From SMWN01 sp965221455 (GTDB lineage Bacteria; Pseudomonadota; Gammaproteobacteria; Eutrophobiales; Eutrophobiaceae), in assembly GCA_965221455.1 (NCBI GenBank), contig OZ244890.1, positions 558,001 to 622,000 of the forward strand: a stretch of 64,000 bases of DNA. Reading direction: 5' to 3'. Under the pieces are notes generated by a model. It saw only the letters and a list, made by a program, of their open reading frames with translations, ran no database searches and was not told the origin of the DNA. Below, piece after piece: positions 31,850-42,100 of this stretch. The position numbers and the translations under genes are program-made. Each line of letters opens with the position of its first letter. Position 1 is the first letter of the stretch.

Positions 31850-32905
31850 CACCGTCATTGCGAGCAAAGCGAAGCAATCCAGATTAAACAATATCTTCAT
31901 ATAAATTGTTCCATTCCGGATTGTGTTTTTCAATCAGGGCAGGTTTCTTTTTGCGGGAGTCAGCTTTAATTTATTTTTCTCTGGCAATGGCATTTTGCAT
32001 ATCTTCAAATATTTCAAGGTATCCTGACTTATCTTTAAAGTTTACTGGATTGCTTCGCTTTGCTCGCAATGACGGCAGGGGTTGATGCTTTCAGGCGGTC
32101 TCATGGAATGCTGGAAGCTGGTTGCGGTAATGTCTGTATTGTTTGTGGTGATGTTGTAAGTCGTCATTTTTTTCCCGTCATTGCAAGTTCTGTCTCCCCG
32201 TCATTGCGAGCTTCCCCTCGTCATTGCGAGTTTCCCCCCGTCATTGCGAGCGAAGCGAAGCAATCCAGATTAAACAATATCTTCATATAAATCGTTCCAT
32301 TTCGGGTTATGTTTTTCAATCAGGGCAGGTTTCTTTTTGCGGGAGTCAGCTTTAATTTATTTTTCTCTGGCAATGGCATTTTGCATATCTTCAAATATTT
32401 CAAGGTATCCTGACTTATCTTTAAAGTTTACTGGATTGCTTCGCTTTGCTCGCAATGACGGCAGGGGGTAATGCTTTCAGGCGGTCACATGGAATGCTGG
32501 AAGCTGGTTGCGGTAATGTCTGTATTGTTTGTGGTGATGTTGTAAGTCGTCATTTTTTTCCCGTCATTGCAAGTTCTGTCTCCCCGTTATTGCGAGCTTC
32601 CCCTCGTCATTGCGAGTTTCCCCCCGTCATTGCGAGCGAAGCGAAGCAATCCAGATTAAACAATATCTTCATATAAATTGTTCCATTCCGGATTGTGTTT
32701 TTCAATCAGGGCAGGTTTCTTTTTGCGGGAGCCAGCTTTAATCTGTTTTTCTCTGGCAATGGCATTTTGCATATCTTCAAATATTTCAAGGTATCCTGAC
32801 TTATCTTTAAAGTTTACTGGATTGCTTCGCTTTGCTCGCAATGACGAAGGTATCCTGGCTTATCTTTAAAGTTTACTGGATTGCTTCGCTTTGCTCGCAA
32901 TGACG
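31850..32905. repeat. ~386-bp repeat array inside the IS remnant
   Basis: Two full units and a partial third (periodicity 386 bp) each consist of the TCATTGCGAGCGAAGCGAAG repeat, a ~170-bp fragment of a GIY-YIG gene and a ~190-bp tail with several short CGTCATTGCGAG direct repeats. The unit core is the same widespread repeat found in the 181-bp arrays, but the cargo differs. The partial third tail continues to about 33000. Confidence 0.85.
32656..32823 (-). pseudogene. GIY-YIG nuclease C-terminal fragment (best of three copies)
   Basis: The minus-strand frame KDKSGYLEIFEDMQNAIARE, then KQIKAGSRKKKPALIEKHNP and EWNNLYEDIV, matches the conserved tail of small UvrC-like GIY-YIG proteins (REKQIK..RKKK..LIE..NPEW.DLY). 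Copies at about 31883-32045 and 32269-32431 carry a nonsense codon (TAA) in place of the Gln of REKQIK. The catalytic N-terminal GIY-YIG half is absent from all three, so none is functional. Confidence 0.8.
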
Positions 32906-33164
32906 GCAGGGGTTGATGCTTTCAGGCGGTCACATGGAATGCTGGAAGCTGGTTGCGGTAATGTCTGTATTGTTTGTGGTGATGTTGTAAGTCGTCATTC
33001 CCTCCCCCCTGCAACCCCCTCCCCCTGCGGGGTACTCCCCCTTGGCAGGGGGAGAGCTTTAGCGAAGCAATTCAGACGAGTTGCAATCAGCACCTGGATT
33101 CCTGCTTCCGCAGGAATGACGAGGTGACTGTTGCGATAAGCCCTGCTGGCTACTGACAATCATC

Positions 33165-33300
33165 GCCGTCACTTTGACGATAGTGCGTGCTTAATTGCTC
33201 AACTGGACAGGCTTCTTTGATGCTGTAGTCCTGGTCTACTACCAGACAAGGCAGCATCTTGTTTAAACTCAGGTGTAAAGTGTTTTCGTTCTTTTGTCAT
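33165..33300 (-). pseudogene. IS3 orfA 5' fragment, frameshifted
   Basis: Starts MTKERKHFTPEFKQDAA behind a GGAGG site, the usual beginning of the IS3 orfA helix-turn-helix protein. A one-base change then shifts frame; the alternative frame restores CLVVDQDYSIKEAC, which is the expected continuation. The fragment ends near 33165 at repeat-derived sequence. Confidence 0.8.
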
Positions 33301-33365
33301 GAGCCGTACCTCCATGAGTATGTGATTTCATCACCTATCACCTGGTACGGATTTATTAGACCACT

Positions 33366-33560
33366 ACAAGTGAGTTAGCCGACAAAGTTGAGTGACAGTA
33401 AAAGCATTTCCCGCCCTAAAAGCTCTCACCCTGCCAAGGGGGAGTACCCCGCAGGGGGGAGGGGGTTGTTAGTGCCTGTGCCTCAGCTTTCCCGAGTTTA
33501 GCCATGCACAAGTGGCAAGAAAAGCCGGTGCAGTGAGCGTCTATGCTGTCCATGCAGCCA
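33366..33560. repeat. Dispersed repeat downstream of Calx-beta gene A
   Basis: This segment (AAAGTTGAGTGACAGTAAAAG, GC-rich CCCTGCCAAGGGGGAG / CCCCGCAGGGGG hairpins, then AAGTGGCAAGAAAAGCCGGT) is repeated at 38946-39136 after gene B; the first part also occurs at 31266-31389 and 58681-58790. The G/C hairpins could act as transcription terminators for the minus-strand genes. Confidence 0.7.
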
Positions 33561-36500
33561 CTACCGCAAGAGTGCCTCGATATTTGTCCTGACCGCATTG
33601 AACGATGGATTGCCCGGGATGGTATCAAGCAAACCCACCGCGTCGCGAATACCAAACAGGTAGCGGCCCAGCAAGAGTCCGTCACTCTGGTTGGGATCAC
33701 CGCCGCTGCCATCCACATCAAGACGACCGCTGGTGAAAGCTCCCGCAATATTCGCCGTGACCGCATTGAACGAGGGACTCCCCGGAATCGTATCAAGCAA
33801 GCCCGCCGCATCACGAATACCAAACAGGTAGCGGCCCAGCAAGAGTCCGTCACTCTGGTTAGGATCACCACCGCTGCCATCCACATCAAGACTCACCGCC
33901 GCCATCTCCGTCACCGTCACGGTCACGGGTACCGCCGTGACGGTACGATAGGTGGTGTCGGTACTGGTCACCGTATGCGTGAGTTGCACGGTCTCGTCGT
34001 CTGTATCAGCGTCTTCCACTCCCGTCACGGTGATGGTTTTGGCGGTATTCCAGTCGGTGGTGCCAAACATCAGTGAGGTGGGACTCACCGTCGCAGCAGC
34101 GGCATTGGAATGGGTCACGCTAATCGTCACCGCTTCCGTCGGTGGGGTATTCAAGCGCAGCGTATACATGCCGGTACCTCCACGTTCATGGACTGTCAGC
34201 GTCGCGGTACTCACGGTCACGCCCGGCGTGTCGTTATCATTCAGCGTTACAGCGACGGGATCTATTGTCACGGCAGCACCGTCATAGGCAGCATCTCCGC
34301 TTGTCGCTGTATGCGTGAGTTGCACGGTCTCGTGGTCCGCATCTGTGTCCTCAACACCACTCACGGTCACCGTCTGGACACTGTTCCAGTTGTCTGTGGT
34401 AAACGTCAGTGAGGTGGCACTGAGTGTCACCGCAGTGGCATCGGGATTGCTCACCATAATCGTCACCGGCACGGTCGGTCGCCTGGTCAACGCCAGTGTA
34501 TAGGTACCACTGCCGGCTTCGTCGACCGCCAGCGTGGTCGGACTCACGGTCACGCCCGCCGTGTCGTTATCAGTCAACGTCACAGCGACGGGGTCTATCG
34601 TCACGCCACCGGCATAGTCGGCATCTGTGCTTGTCGCCGTATGCGTGAGTTGCACGGTCTCGTGGTCCGCATCTGTGTCTTCAACACCACTCACGGTCAC
34701 TGTCTGGACACTGTTCCAGTTGTCTGTGGTAAACGTCAGTGAGGTGGCACTGAGGGTCACTGCAGTGGTATCGGGATTGCTCACCATAATCGTCACCGGC
34801 ACGGTCGGTCGCTTGGTCAACATCAGTGTATAGGTGCCATTGCCGCCTTCGTCGACCGCCAGCGTGGTCGGACTCACGGTCACGCCCGCCGTCTCATCAT
34901 CATCCACCGTCACCGCCACCGCACTTATCGTCACGGCAGCCCCATTGTAGCCGGGGTCGGTACTGGTCGCTGTATGCGTGAGTTGCACGGTCTCGTTGTT
35001 CGCATCCGTGTCCTCAACACCACTCACGGTCACCATCTGGACACTGTTCCAGTTGTCTGTGGTAAACGTCAGTGAGGTGGCACTGAGGGTCACCGCCGTG
35101 TCATCGGGATTGCTCACGCTAATCGTCACCGGTGCCGTCGGCAGGGTAGACAGGCTTAAGCGATACTCGCCGGTCTCACCCTCATTGACCGCCAGCACGT
35201 TCGGGCTCACGGTCACGCCCGGCGTGTCGTTATCCGTGACACCCACGGTCACGGCGGGCGGGGTCAGCGCGGCATAGAGCGCATCGCTGCTGCGCACCGC
35301 ATGGGTCAGTTGCACGCTCTCGTGGTTTGTATCAGCGTCTTCAATAGCCATTACCGTCACCGTCTGCGGCATGTTCCAGTTGTCCGTGGTGAAGTCCAGG
35401 CTGGACGGGGTCGCCGGACTCACCGTCGCCACATCGGCATTGAAGGTTTGCGGGAGAATGCTCACGGTCGCCGATGGTCGGGTTCCCAGCCGGATGGTAT
35501 AGGTCGCCGTGCGCCCCTCAGTCACAGTCAACGTGGTCGGACTCAGCGTAAAACCCGCCGTATCGTTATCTGTTATGGTGATGGTTGGGCCGGGATACGT
35601 AAATCTGTTGTAATCGCCTTCTCCGGCGAACACACTAAATTCCAGATCCACCGTCTCATCATCTGCATTGTCATCCTCAACACCCGTCACCGTTACCGTC
35701 TGCGGGATGTTCCATTGGCCGACTCTAAAGATCAGGCTGATCGGACTCACGGTCGCAGCACCGTCGCCGTTTGTCAAGCTAACCGCTACTTCATTATCAT
35801 CAAAAAGAAGACCGCCGGACGGTCGGGTCGCCAACTTCACCGTAAACTCGCCGGTCTCGCCCTCATTGAGCACCAGCGCGGGCGGACTCACGACGAGACC
35901 TGCCGCGTCGTTATCCGTGACACTCACGGTCACGGCGGGCGGGTTCACCCCGGCATAACCCGTATCGCTGCTGCTCACCGCATGACTCAGTTGCACGCTT
36001 TCGCTGCTCGTATTCGTGTCCTCGGCACCCGTCACGGTCACGGTTTGGGCGGCATTCCAATTGACTGTGGTAAAGGTCAGTGGTGAGGTCACGGTCACCG
36101 CAGTATTGTCACTGGTCACGCTAATCGTCACAGCGTGCGTCGGTCGGTTATTCAAGCGCAGCGTATACTCGCCGGTCTCGCCTTCAAAGACCGCCAGCGT
36201 GGTCGCACTCACGGTCATGCCCGGCGCGTCGTTATCCGTGACATTCACGGTCACAGGGGGCGAGTTCACCCCGGCATAGCGCGTATCGCTGCTGCTCAGC
36301 GCATGGCTCAGTTGCACACCGCTCTCGCTGGTCCTGTTATTGTCCTCGGCACCTGTCACCGTCACCGTCTGCACCTGATTCCAGTTATTCCTGGTAAAGG
36401 TCAGCGATGCGGTTGCGGTCACCGCGGAATTGTTACTGCTCACGCTAATCGTCACCGCGTGCGTCGGCAGGGTATTCAAGCGCAGCATATACTCGTTGGT

Positions 36501-38363
36501 CTCGCCTTCATTGACCGCCAGCGTGGTCGTACTGACGATCACGCCAGCGTCGTTATCCGCGACATTCACGGTCACGGCGGGCGGCGTCAGCGCGGCATAG
36601 AACGCATCACCGCTGGTCACCGCATGGGTCAGTTGCACACCGCGTTCGCTGGTCGCATTCGCGTCCGCAACACCCGTCACCATCACGGTTTGGACGGCAT
36701 TCCAGTTGATTGTGCTAAAGGTCAGGGTCGCGGGGCTCACGGTCACCGCGGCATTGTTACTGCTCACGCTAATCGTCACCGCCACCGTCGGTCGGCTGCC
36801 CAGCACCAGCCCATATCCGGTGCTGTTCCCCTCGGTGACATTCAGCGCGGTCGGCGACACGCGCACACCCGGTACCGGGCCTACCGGGTCGGACGTCAGG
36901 CTATCGCCTCCCGCATTCGGATAACTCGCCATCACGCGCAACCACGTGCCTATCTGTGATTGGTCTGATGCAATCGTGTACGTGGCGGTATTATTGGTCC
37001 CCGGTGCGGCGCTAAACGGACCCGCCGAGGCGGTCGCTGTCTGCCATTCATGGGTAATGGTGCCGACATCGGTATTCGGTGAGGCGTCCGCGTCGGTGAC
37101 CGCGCCCGCTGTCAGCGTGCCGCCTGCTCTGGCATTGCCGGTGATGGGACCGAGCACACCGCGACGGTCAACCTGTACGCTATTGGAGAACAGGGTGTCG
37201 TTGAAATCCCCGCCCTGGGTGACCTGCACCCGCAGCCAGTGAGCATGGTCCGCCGCTTGCACCGTGTAGGTCGCGCTGGTGCCGTTCGTGCTGATATCTG
37301 TTGCGCTGCTACAGTCTTGAGTGGTACAGCGTTGCCATTGATGGGCGCTGATATTGACGGTCAACGTGGGATGGCTCAGCGCACCGGCGGTCAAGATATC
37401 ATCGACCCTGGCCGGGGTGTTGGGGGTACTGTCCTGGATGGCACCCAATGTCGCGGGCACCAAATAAATATAGTTGTCGGTGGCACTCAGTTCACCGATG
37501 ACTTGCCTGGTGATGGCTGCGGCACTCGCTCCGATATTGCACAGCGGCGAGTTGGCTTGTGCGGTTTGTTCGGTGTCGCTGGTTTGCCCCGAGCGCACTC
37601 TTAAATCACCGCTGGCGGTACATAGACTGTCCACCAGGACCACCGCGTTGCTGGCGGGCGGTCGATAAAACACGGCGCCCGGCCCCGGGATAGCGGTCCA
37701 TGTGGTGAGGTTCGGACGGGACAGGCCGGACTTCAGGCCTATAGAGATGATGGTGCTGCCGGATGTTACGAAGAGTGTGCCGCTATTCGGGGTCGCCTGC
37801 CCGGTTGTGATGTGAGTATTCGCTATCCCAAGGGAGCCGACGCCGGCAATCTGAATACGCTGGAGTTGTAGTCGACCATCACTGCTATTGCGGGAGAGGT
37901 TTACGCGTGTGATGTCTCTACCGCCTAATCTCTGCGTCGCATTGGTATGCCCGGCCGGGCCATTGACGAGATAGTTATTCCAAAAGGTCAGACTCGGACG
38001 GGTCTCGGTGCCGCCGTGGTTGGTGCTGCCGCCACCGTAGGCATTGGTACAGGTGTTGCCCGCCCCGGCATTACAGGTGCGCGTCTGGTTCTTGTCGGTG
38101 ATATTGGCGGTACTCCAGGCGCCCCAGCCACCGGTTTGCGCCCGTGCCACCGGGCTAGACAATCCCGCCAGCAGGGCAACGGCGGCCATGACTGCCGTCA
38201 TCCCGCGCCAAAAGCGACCACCCCGCCCCTGCGGGGCTCCCCTCCTTGTAAAGGAGGGGAGTTTGTTAGGTGGGTTCGGGGCACTCCTCCGGGGAGAGGA
38301 ATGGGTCATGTTGTTTTGGGTGCTGAACCTATCCGCAGCCACGTGTGTTTTGCATTCGGTCAT
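33561..38363 (-). CDS. Giant secreted Calx-beta repeat protein A (1600 aa frame)
   Basis: Predicted secreted or surface protein. A signal peptide MTAVMAAVALLAGLSSPVAR, ending AQ, begins at codon 55 (38201); the frame is open from an ATG at 38363. Then come a TSP1-like module (WGAWSTANITDKNQTRTC), two Ig-like modules of the AHQWQRC and ITHEWQTA type, about nine Calx-beta-type modules of ~100 aa (VSPTTLAVDEGGNGTYTL ... TFTTDNWNSVQTVTVSGVED), and two C-terminal dockerin-like calcium-binding repeats (DVDGSGGDPNQSDGLLLGRY). Calx-beta modules bind calcium and usually mediate adhesion or matrix contact; the ligand is unknown. An upstream ATG at 38544 is separated from this frame by a 15-unit heptamer repeat and is out of frame. 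Tandem paralog of gene B. Confidence 0.85.
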   Translation of the reverse strand: MTECKTHVAADRFSTQNNMTHSSPRRSAPNPPNKLPSFTRRGAPQGRGGRFWRGMTAVMAAVALLAGLSSPVARAQTGGWGAWSTANITDKNQTRTCNAGAGNTCTNAYGGGSTNHGGTETRPSLTFWNNYLVNGPAGHTNATQRLGGRDITRVNLSRNSSDGRLQLQRIQIAGVGSLGIANTHITTGQATPNSGTLFVTSGSTIISIGLKSGLSRPNLTTWTAIPGPGAVFYRPPASNAVVLVDSLCTASGDLRVRSGQTSDTEQTAQANSPLCNIGASAAAITRQVIGELSATDNYIYLVPATLGAIQDSTPNTPARVDDILTAGALSHPTLTVNISAHQWQRCTTQDCSSATDISTNGTSATYTVQAADHAHWLRVQVTQGGDFNDTLFSNSVQVDRRGVLGPITGNARAGGTLTAGAVTDADASPNTDVGTITHEWQTATASAGPFSAAPGTNNTATYTIASDQSQIGTWLRVMASYPNAGGDSLTSDPVGPVPGVRVSPTALNVTEGNSTGYGLVLGSRPTVAVTISVSSNNAAVTVSPATLTFSTINWNAVQTVMVTGVADANATSERGVQLTHAVTSGDAFYAALTPPAVTVNVADNDAGVIVSTTTLAVNEGETNEYMLRLNTLPTHAVTISVSSNNSAVTATASLTFTRNNWNQVQTVTVTGAEDNNRTSESGVQLSHALSSSDTRYAGVNSPPVTVNVTDNDAPGMTVSATTLAVFEGETGEYTLRLNNRPTHAVTISVTSDNTAVTVTSPLTFTTVNWNAAQTVTVTGAEDTNTSSESVQLSHAVSSSDTGYAGVNPPAVTVSVTDNDAAGLVVSPPALVLNEGETGEFTVKLATRPSGGLLFDDNEVAVSLTNGDGAATVSPISLIFRVGQWNIPQTVTVTGVEDDNADDETVDLEFSVFAGEGDYNRFTYPGPTITITDNDTAGFTLSPTTLTVTEGRTATYTIRLGTRPSATVSILPQTFNADVATVSPATPSSLDFTTDNWNMPQTVTVMAIEDADTNHESVQLTHAVRSSDALYAALTPPAVTVGVTDNDTPGVTVSPNVLAVNEGETGEYRLSLSTLPTAPVTISVSNPDDTAVTLSATSLTFTTDNWNSVQMVTVSGVEDTDANNETVQLTHTATSTDPGYNGAAVTISAVAVTVDDDETAGVTVSPTTLAVDEGGNGTYTLMLTKRPTVPVTIMVSNPDTTAVTLSATSLTFTTDNWNSVQTVTVSGVEDTDADHETVQLTHTATSTDADYAGGVTIDPVAVTLTDNDTAGVTVSPTTLAVDEAGSGTYTLALTRRPTVPVTIMVSNPDATAVTLSATSLTFTTDNWNSVQTVTVSGVEDTDADHETVQLTHTATSGDAAYDGAAVTIDPVAVTLNDNDTPGVTVSTATLTVHERGGTGMYTLRLNTPPTEAVTISVTHSNAAAATVSPTSLMFGTTDWNTAKTITVTGVEDADTDDETVQLTHTVTSTDTTYRTVTAVPVTVTVTEMAAVSLDVDGSGGDPNQSDGLLLGRYLFGIRDAAGLLDTIPGSPSFNAVTANIAGAFTSGRLDVDGSGGDPNQSDGLLLGRYLFGIRDAVGLLDTIPGNPSFNAVRTNIEALLR

Positions 38364-38414
38364 GGCAATGTTGAATTTGTGCGCGATGGAGCAACGGTCT
38401 GCACTAGTGATTGT

Positions 38415-38519
38415 GGTGCGTGGTGCGTGGTGCGTGGTGCGTGGTGCGTGGTGCGTGGTGCGTGGTGCGTGGTGCGTGGTGCGTGGTGCGTGGTGCGTGG
38501 TGCGTGGTGCGTGGTGCGT
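38415..38519. repeat. Heptanucleotide tandem repeat, 15 units, in gene A leader
   Basis: Exactly 15 copies of GGTGCGT (ACGCACC on the coding strand). They lie between the ATG at 38544 (MLTKR...) and the gene A frame. The distance 38544-38363 is 181 nt, so the two are out of frame by one; the MLTKR frame meets a TAG just after the tract. Loss of one unit or gain of two would join the frames without a stop. Confidence 0.95.
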
Positions 38520-38579
38520 TAAGTTTAAGTCGTTTTGTCAGCATATGTCAAGTTCTCTCTGTCATCATCCAGATTGCGA

Positions 38580-39136
38580 TTCCATCAATGTACCATTAAC
38601 ACGCGCAGTATTAAATACATAATATCGTGACCCACACCACACATCGCACTTCTTTGTTGTGATTGATTATGTACTGTACCGGTCGTGAATAATCCCGGCT
38701 CTTTGTGAGGCGTATGCTGTTGTATTTGATTTACCCATCCGCCGGTTTTTCGTGCAACCGATTGAGCGCTGCAAACCGTCAGTCTTCGTGAATGTCGAGA
38801 ACGCCTCTGCTTCGGGACTGTTGACCGGGTAGAATCATCCTGATGATGCCCGCGAAAGTGTATGCGACTGCATCGTGTTGCGCCTGTCGCCGTCAACGCC
38901 GCAGGCGATGCCACAGTGCTGGCGCGGCAGACGATGCAGAATGCAAGGAGGGGAGTTAAGTAGCTGGCAAAGTTGAGTGACAGTAAAAGCATTTCCCGCC
39001 CTAAAAGCTCTCCCCCTGCCAAGGGGGAGTACCCCGCAGGGGGGAGGGGGTTGTTAGTGCCTGTGCCTCAGCTTTCCCGAGTTTAGCCATGCACAAGTGG
39101 CAAGAAAAGCCGGTGCAGTGAGCGTCCATGCAGCCA
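38580..39136. repeat. Duplicated upstream region between genes A and B
   Basis: 38580-38935 is nearly identical to 43690-44055 (for example CTTTGTGAGGCGTATGCTGT), so genes A and B were duplicated together with their 5' flanks. 38946-39136 is the downstream GC-hairpin repeat shared with 33366-33560. No supported gene is present. Confidence 0.8.
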
Positions 39137-42100
39137 CTATCGCAAAAGTGCCTCGATATTCGTCCTTATATCGTTGAACGATGGATTGCCCGGAATGGTA
39201 TCAAGCAGGCCCACCTCATCACGAATACCAAACAGGTAGCGACCCAGCAAGAGTCCGTCACTCTGGTTGGGATCACCGCCGCTGCCATCCACGTCAAGAC
39301 GACCGCTGGCGAAAGCTCCCGCAATATTCGTCGTGACCGCATTGAACGAGGGACTCCCCGGAATCGTATCAAGCAGGCCCGCCGCATCACGAATACCAAA
39401 CAGGTAGCGGCCCAGCAAGAGTCCGTCACTCTGGTTGGGATCACCACCGCTGCCATCCACATCAAGACTTACCGCCGCTATCTCCGTCACCGTCACGGTC
39501 ACGGTGGCCGCCGTGACGGTACGATAGGTGGTGTCGGTACTGGTCACCGTATGCGTGAGTTGCACGGTCTCGTCGTCTGTATCAGCGTCTTCCACTCCCG
39601 TCACGGTGATGGTTTTGGCGGTATTCCAGTCGGTGCTGCCAAACATCAGTGAGGTGGGACTCACCGTCACAGCAGAGGCATTGGAATGGGTCACGCTAAT
39701 CGTCACTGCTTCCGTCGGTGGGGTATTCAGGCGCAGTGTATACATGCCGGTCCCACCACGCTCATGGACTGTCAGCGTCGCGGTACTCACGGATACGCCC
39801 GGCGTGTCGTTATCATTCAAGGTCACAGCGACGGAGTCTATCGTCACGCCACTGGCATAGTCGGCATCTGTGCTTGTCGCCGTATGCGTGAGTTGCACGG
39901 TCTCGTCGTTCGCATCTGTGTCTTCAACACCACTCACGGTCACTGTCTGGACACTGTTCCAGTTGTCTGTGGTAAATGTCAGTGAGGTGGCACTGAGGGT
40001 CACTGCAGTGGTATCGGGATTGCTCACCATAATCGTCACCGGCACGGTCGGTCGCTTGGTCAACGCCAGTGTATAGGTGCCATTGCCGCCTTCGTCGACC
40101 GCCAGCGTGGTCGGACTCACGGTCACGCCCGCCGTCTCATCATCATCCACCGTCACCGCCACCGCACTTATCGTCACGGCAGCCCCTTCATAGCCAGGGT
40201 CGGTACTGGTCGCCGTATGCGTGAGTTGCACGGTCTCGTCGTTCGCATCCGTGTCTTCAACACCACTCACGGTCACCATCTGGACACTGTTCCAGTTGTC
40301 TGTGGTAAACGTCAGTGAGGTGGCACTAAGGGTCACCGCACTGGCATCGGGATTGCTCACGGCAATCGTCACCGGCGCCGTCGGCAGGGTAGACAGGCTT
40401 AAGCGATACTCGCCGGTCTCCCCCTCATTGACCGCCAGCACGTTCGGACTCACGGTCACGCCCGGCGTGTCGTTATCCGTGACACCCACGGTCACGGCGG
40501 GCGGGGTCAGCGCGGCATAGGTCGCATCGCTGCTGCGCACCGCATGGGTCAGTTGCACGCTCTCGTGGTTCGTATCAGGGTCATCAACACCCATGACCGT
40601 CACCGTCTGCGGCATATTCCAGTTGTCCGTGGTGAAGTCCAGGCTGGACGGGGTCGCCGGACTCACCGTCGCCACATCGGCATTGAACGTTTGCGGCAGA
40701 ACGCTCACGGTCGCCGACGGTCGGGTCCCCAGCCGGATGTTATAGCTCGCCGTGCGCCCCTCAGTCACAGTCAACGTAGTCGGACTCAGTGTAAAACCCG
40801 CCGTATCGTTATCTGTTATGGTGATGGTTGGACCGGGAAACTCAACCGAGTCGTAAGCTCGGTTAGCACTGGCGATACTCGGAAAATCCAGTACCACCGT
40901 CTCATCATCTGCATCGTCATCCTCAACAGCGGTCACCGTTACCGTCTGCGGGATGTTCCAGATAGCGCGAGCAAAGAACAGGCCAGTCGGACTCACGGTC
41001 GCAGCACCAGCATCGCTGTTCCCTATAAATTCAATTTGCAGAAACCCTCCCGGGTCGGTCGCCAACCTCATCGTAAACTCGCCGGTCTCGCCCTCATTGA
41101 GCACCAGCGCGGGCGGACTCACGACGATACCCGCTGCGCCGTTATCCGTGACACTCACGGTCACGGCGGGCGGGTTCACCGCGGCATAACCCGTATCGCT
41201 GCTGCTCAGCGCATGACTCAGTTGCACACCGCTTTCGCTGCTCGTATTCGCGTCCTCAGCACCCGTCACGGTCACGGTTTGGGCGGCATTCCAATTGACT
41301 GTGGTAAAGGTCAGTGGCGAGGTTGCGGTCACCGCAGCATTGTCACTGGTCACGCTAATCGTCACAGCGTGCGTCGGTCGGGTATTCAAGCGCAGCGTAT
41401 ACTCACCGGTCCCGCCTTCAAGGACCGCCAGCGTGGTCGTACTCACGGTCACGCCCGGCGCGTCGTTATCCGTGACACTCACGGTCACGGCGGGCGGGTT
41501 CACCACGGCATAGCGCGTATCACTGCTGCTCACCGCATGGCTCAGTTGCACACCGCTCTCGCTGGTCCTGTTATTGTCCTCGGCACCCGTCACCGTCACC
41601 GTCTGCGCCTGATTCCAGTTATTCCTGTCGAAGGTCAGCGATGCGGTTGCGGTGACAGCCGAATTGTTACTGCTCACGCTAATCGTCACCGCGTGCGTCG
41701 GCAGGGTATTCAAGCGCAGCATATACTCGCCGGTGCCGCCCTCATTGACCGCCAGCGTGGTCGTACTCACGATCACGTTGGCATCGTTATCCGCGACATC
41801 CACGGTCACGGGGGGAGGCGTCAGCGCGGTATAGAACGCATCACCGCCGCTCACCGCATGAGTCAGTTGTACGCCGCGTTCGCTGGTCGCATTATTGTCC
41901 TCAGCACCCGTCACCGTCACGGTTTGGGCGGCATTCCAGTTGATTGTGCTAAAGGTCAGGGTCGCGGGGCTCACGGTCACCGCGGCATTGTTACTGCTCA
42001 CGCTAATCGTCACCGCCACCGTCGGTCGGCTGCCCAGCACCAGCCCATAGCCGGTGCTGCTCCCTTCGGTCACATTCAGCGCGGTCGGCGACACCCGCAC

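Larger units (their letters stand above)
31389..33365 (-). mobile_element. IS3-family element split by repeats
   Basis: The two ends match as imperfect terminal inverted repeats: at 31389 inward AGTGGTCCGGTATTTCCGTA followed by CCAG; at 33365 inward AGTGGTCTAATAAATCCGTA followed by CCAG. The 5' end of orfA and 3' end of orfB are still in place at their proper termini, but the ~1.3 kb between them is a repeat array. So one insertion sequence was gutted and filled rather than two unrelated fragments lying side by side. Confidence 0.75.

Noticed and set aside
34963..37668. Long plus-strand ORFs opposite the Calx-beta genes (also 40544-42190 and 62472-63113)
   Set aside because: Antisense shadows produced by the repetitive, GC-biased codons of the real genes; the residue content is His/Arg-rich and module-periodic.
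38411..38622. Plus-strand ORFs rich in AWCVVRG
   Set aside because: Pure translation of the heptanucleotide tandem repeat.
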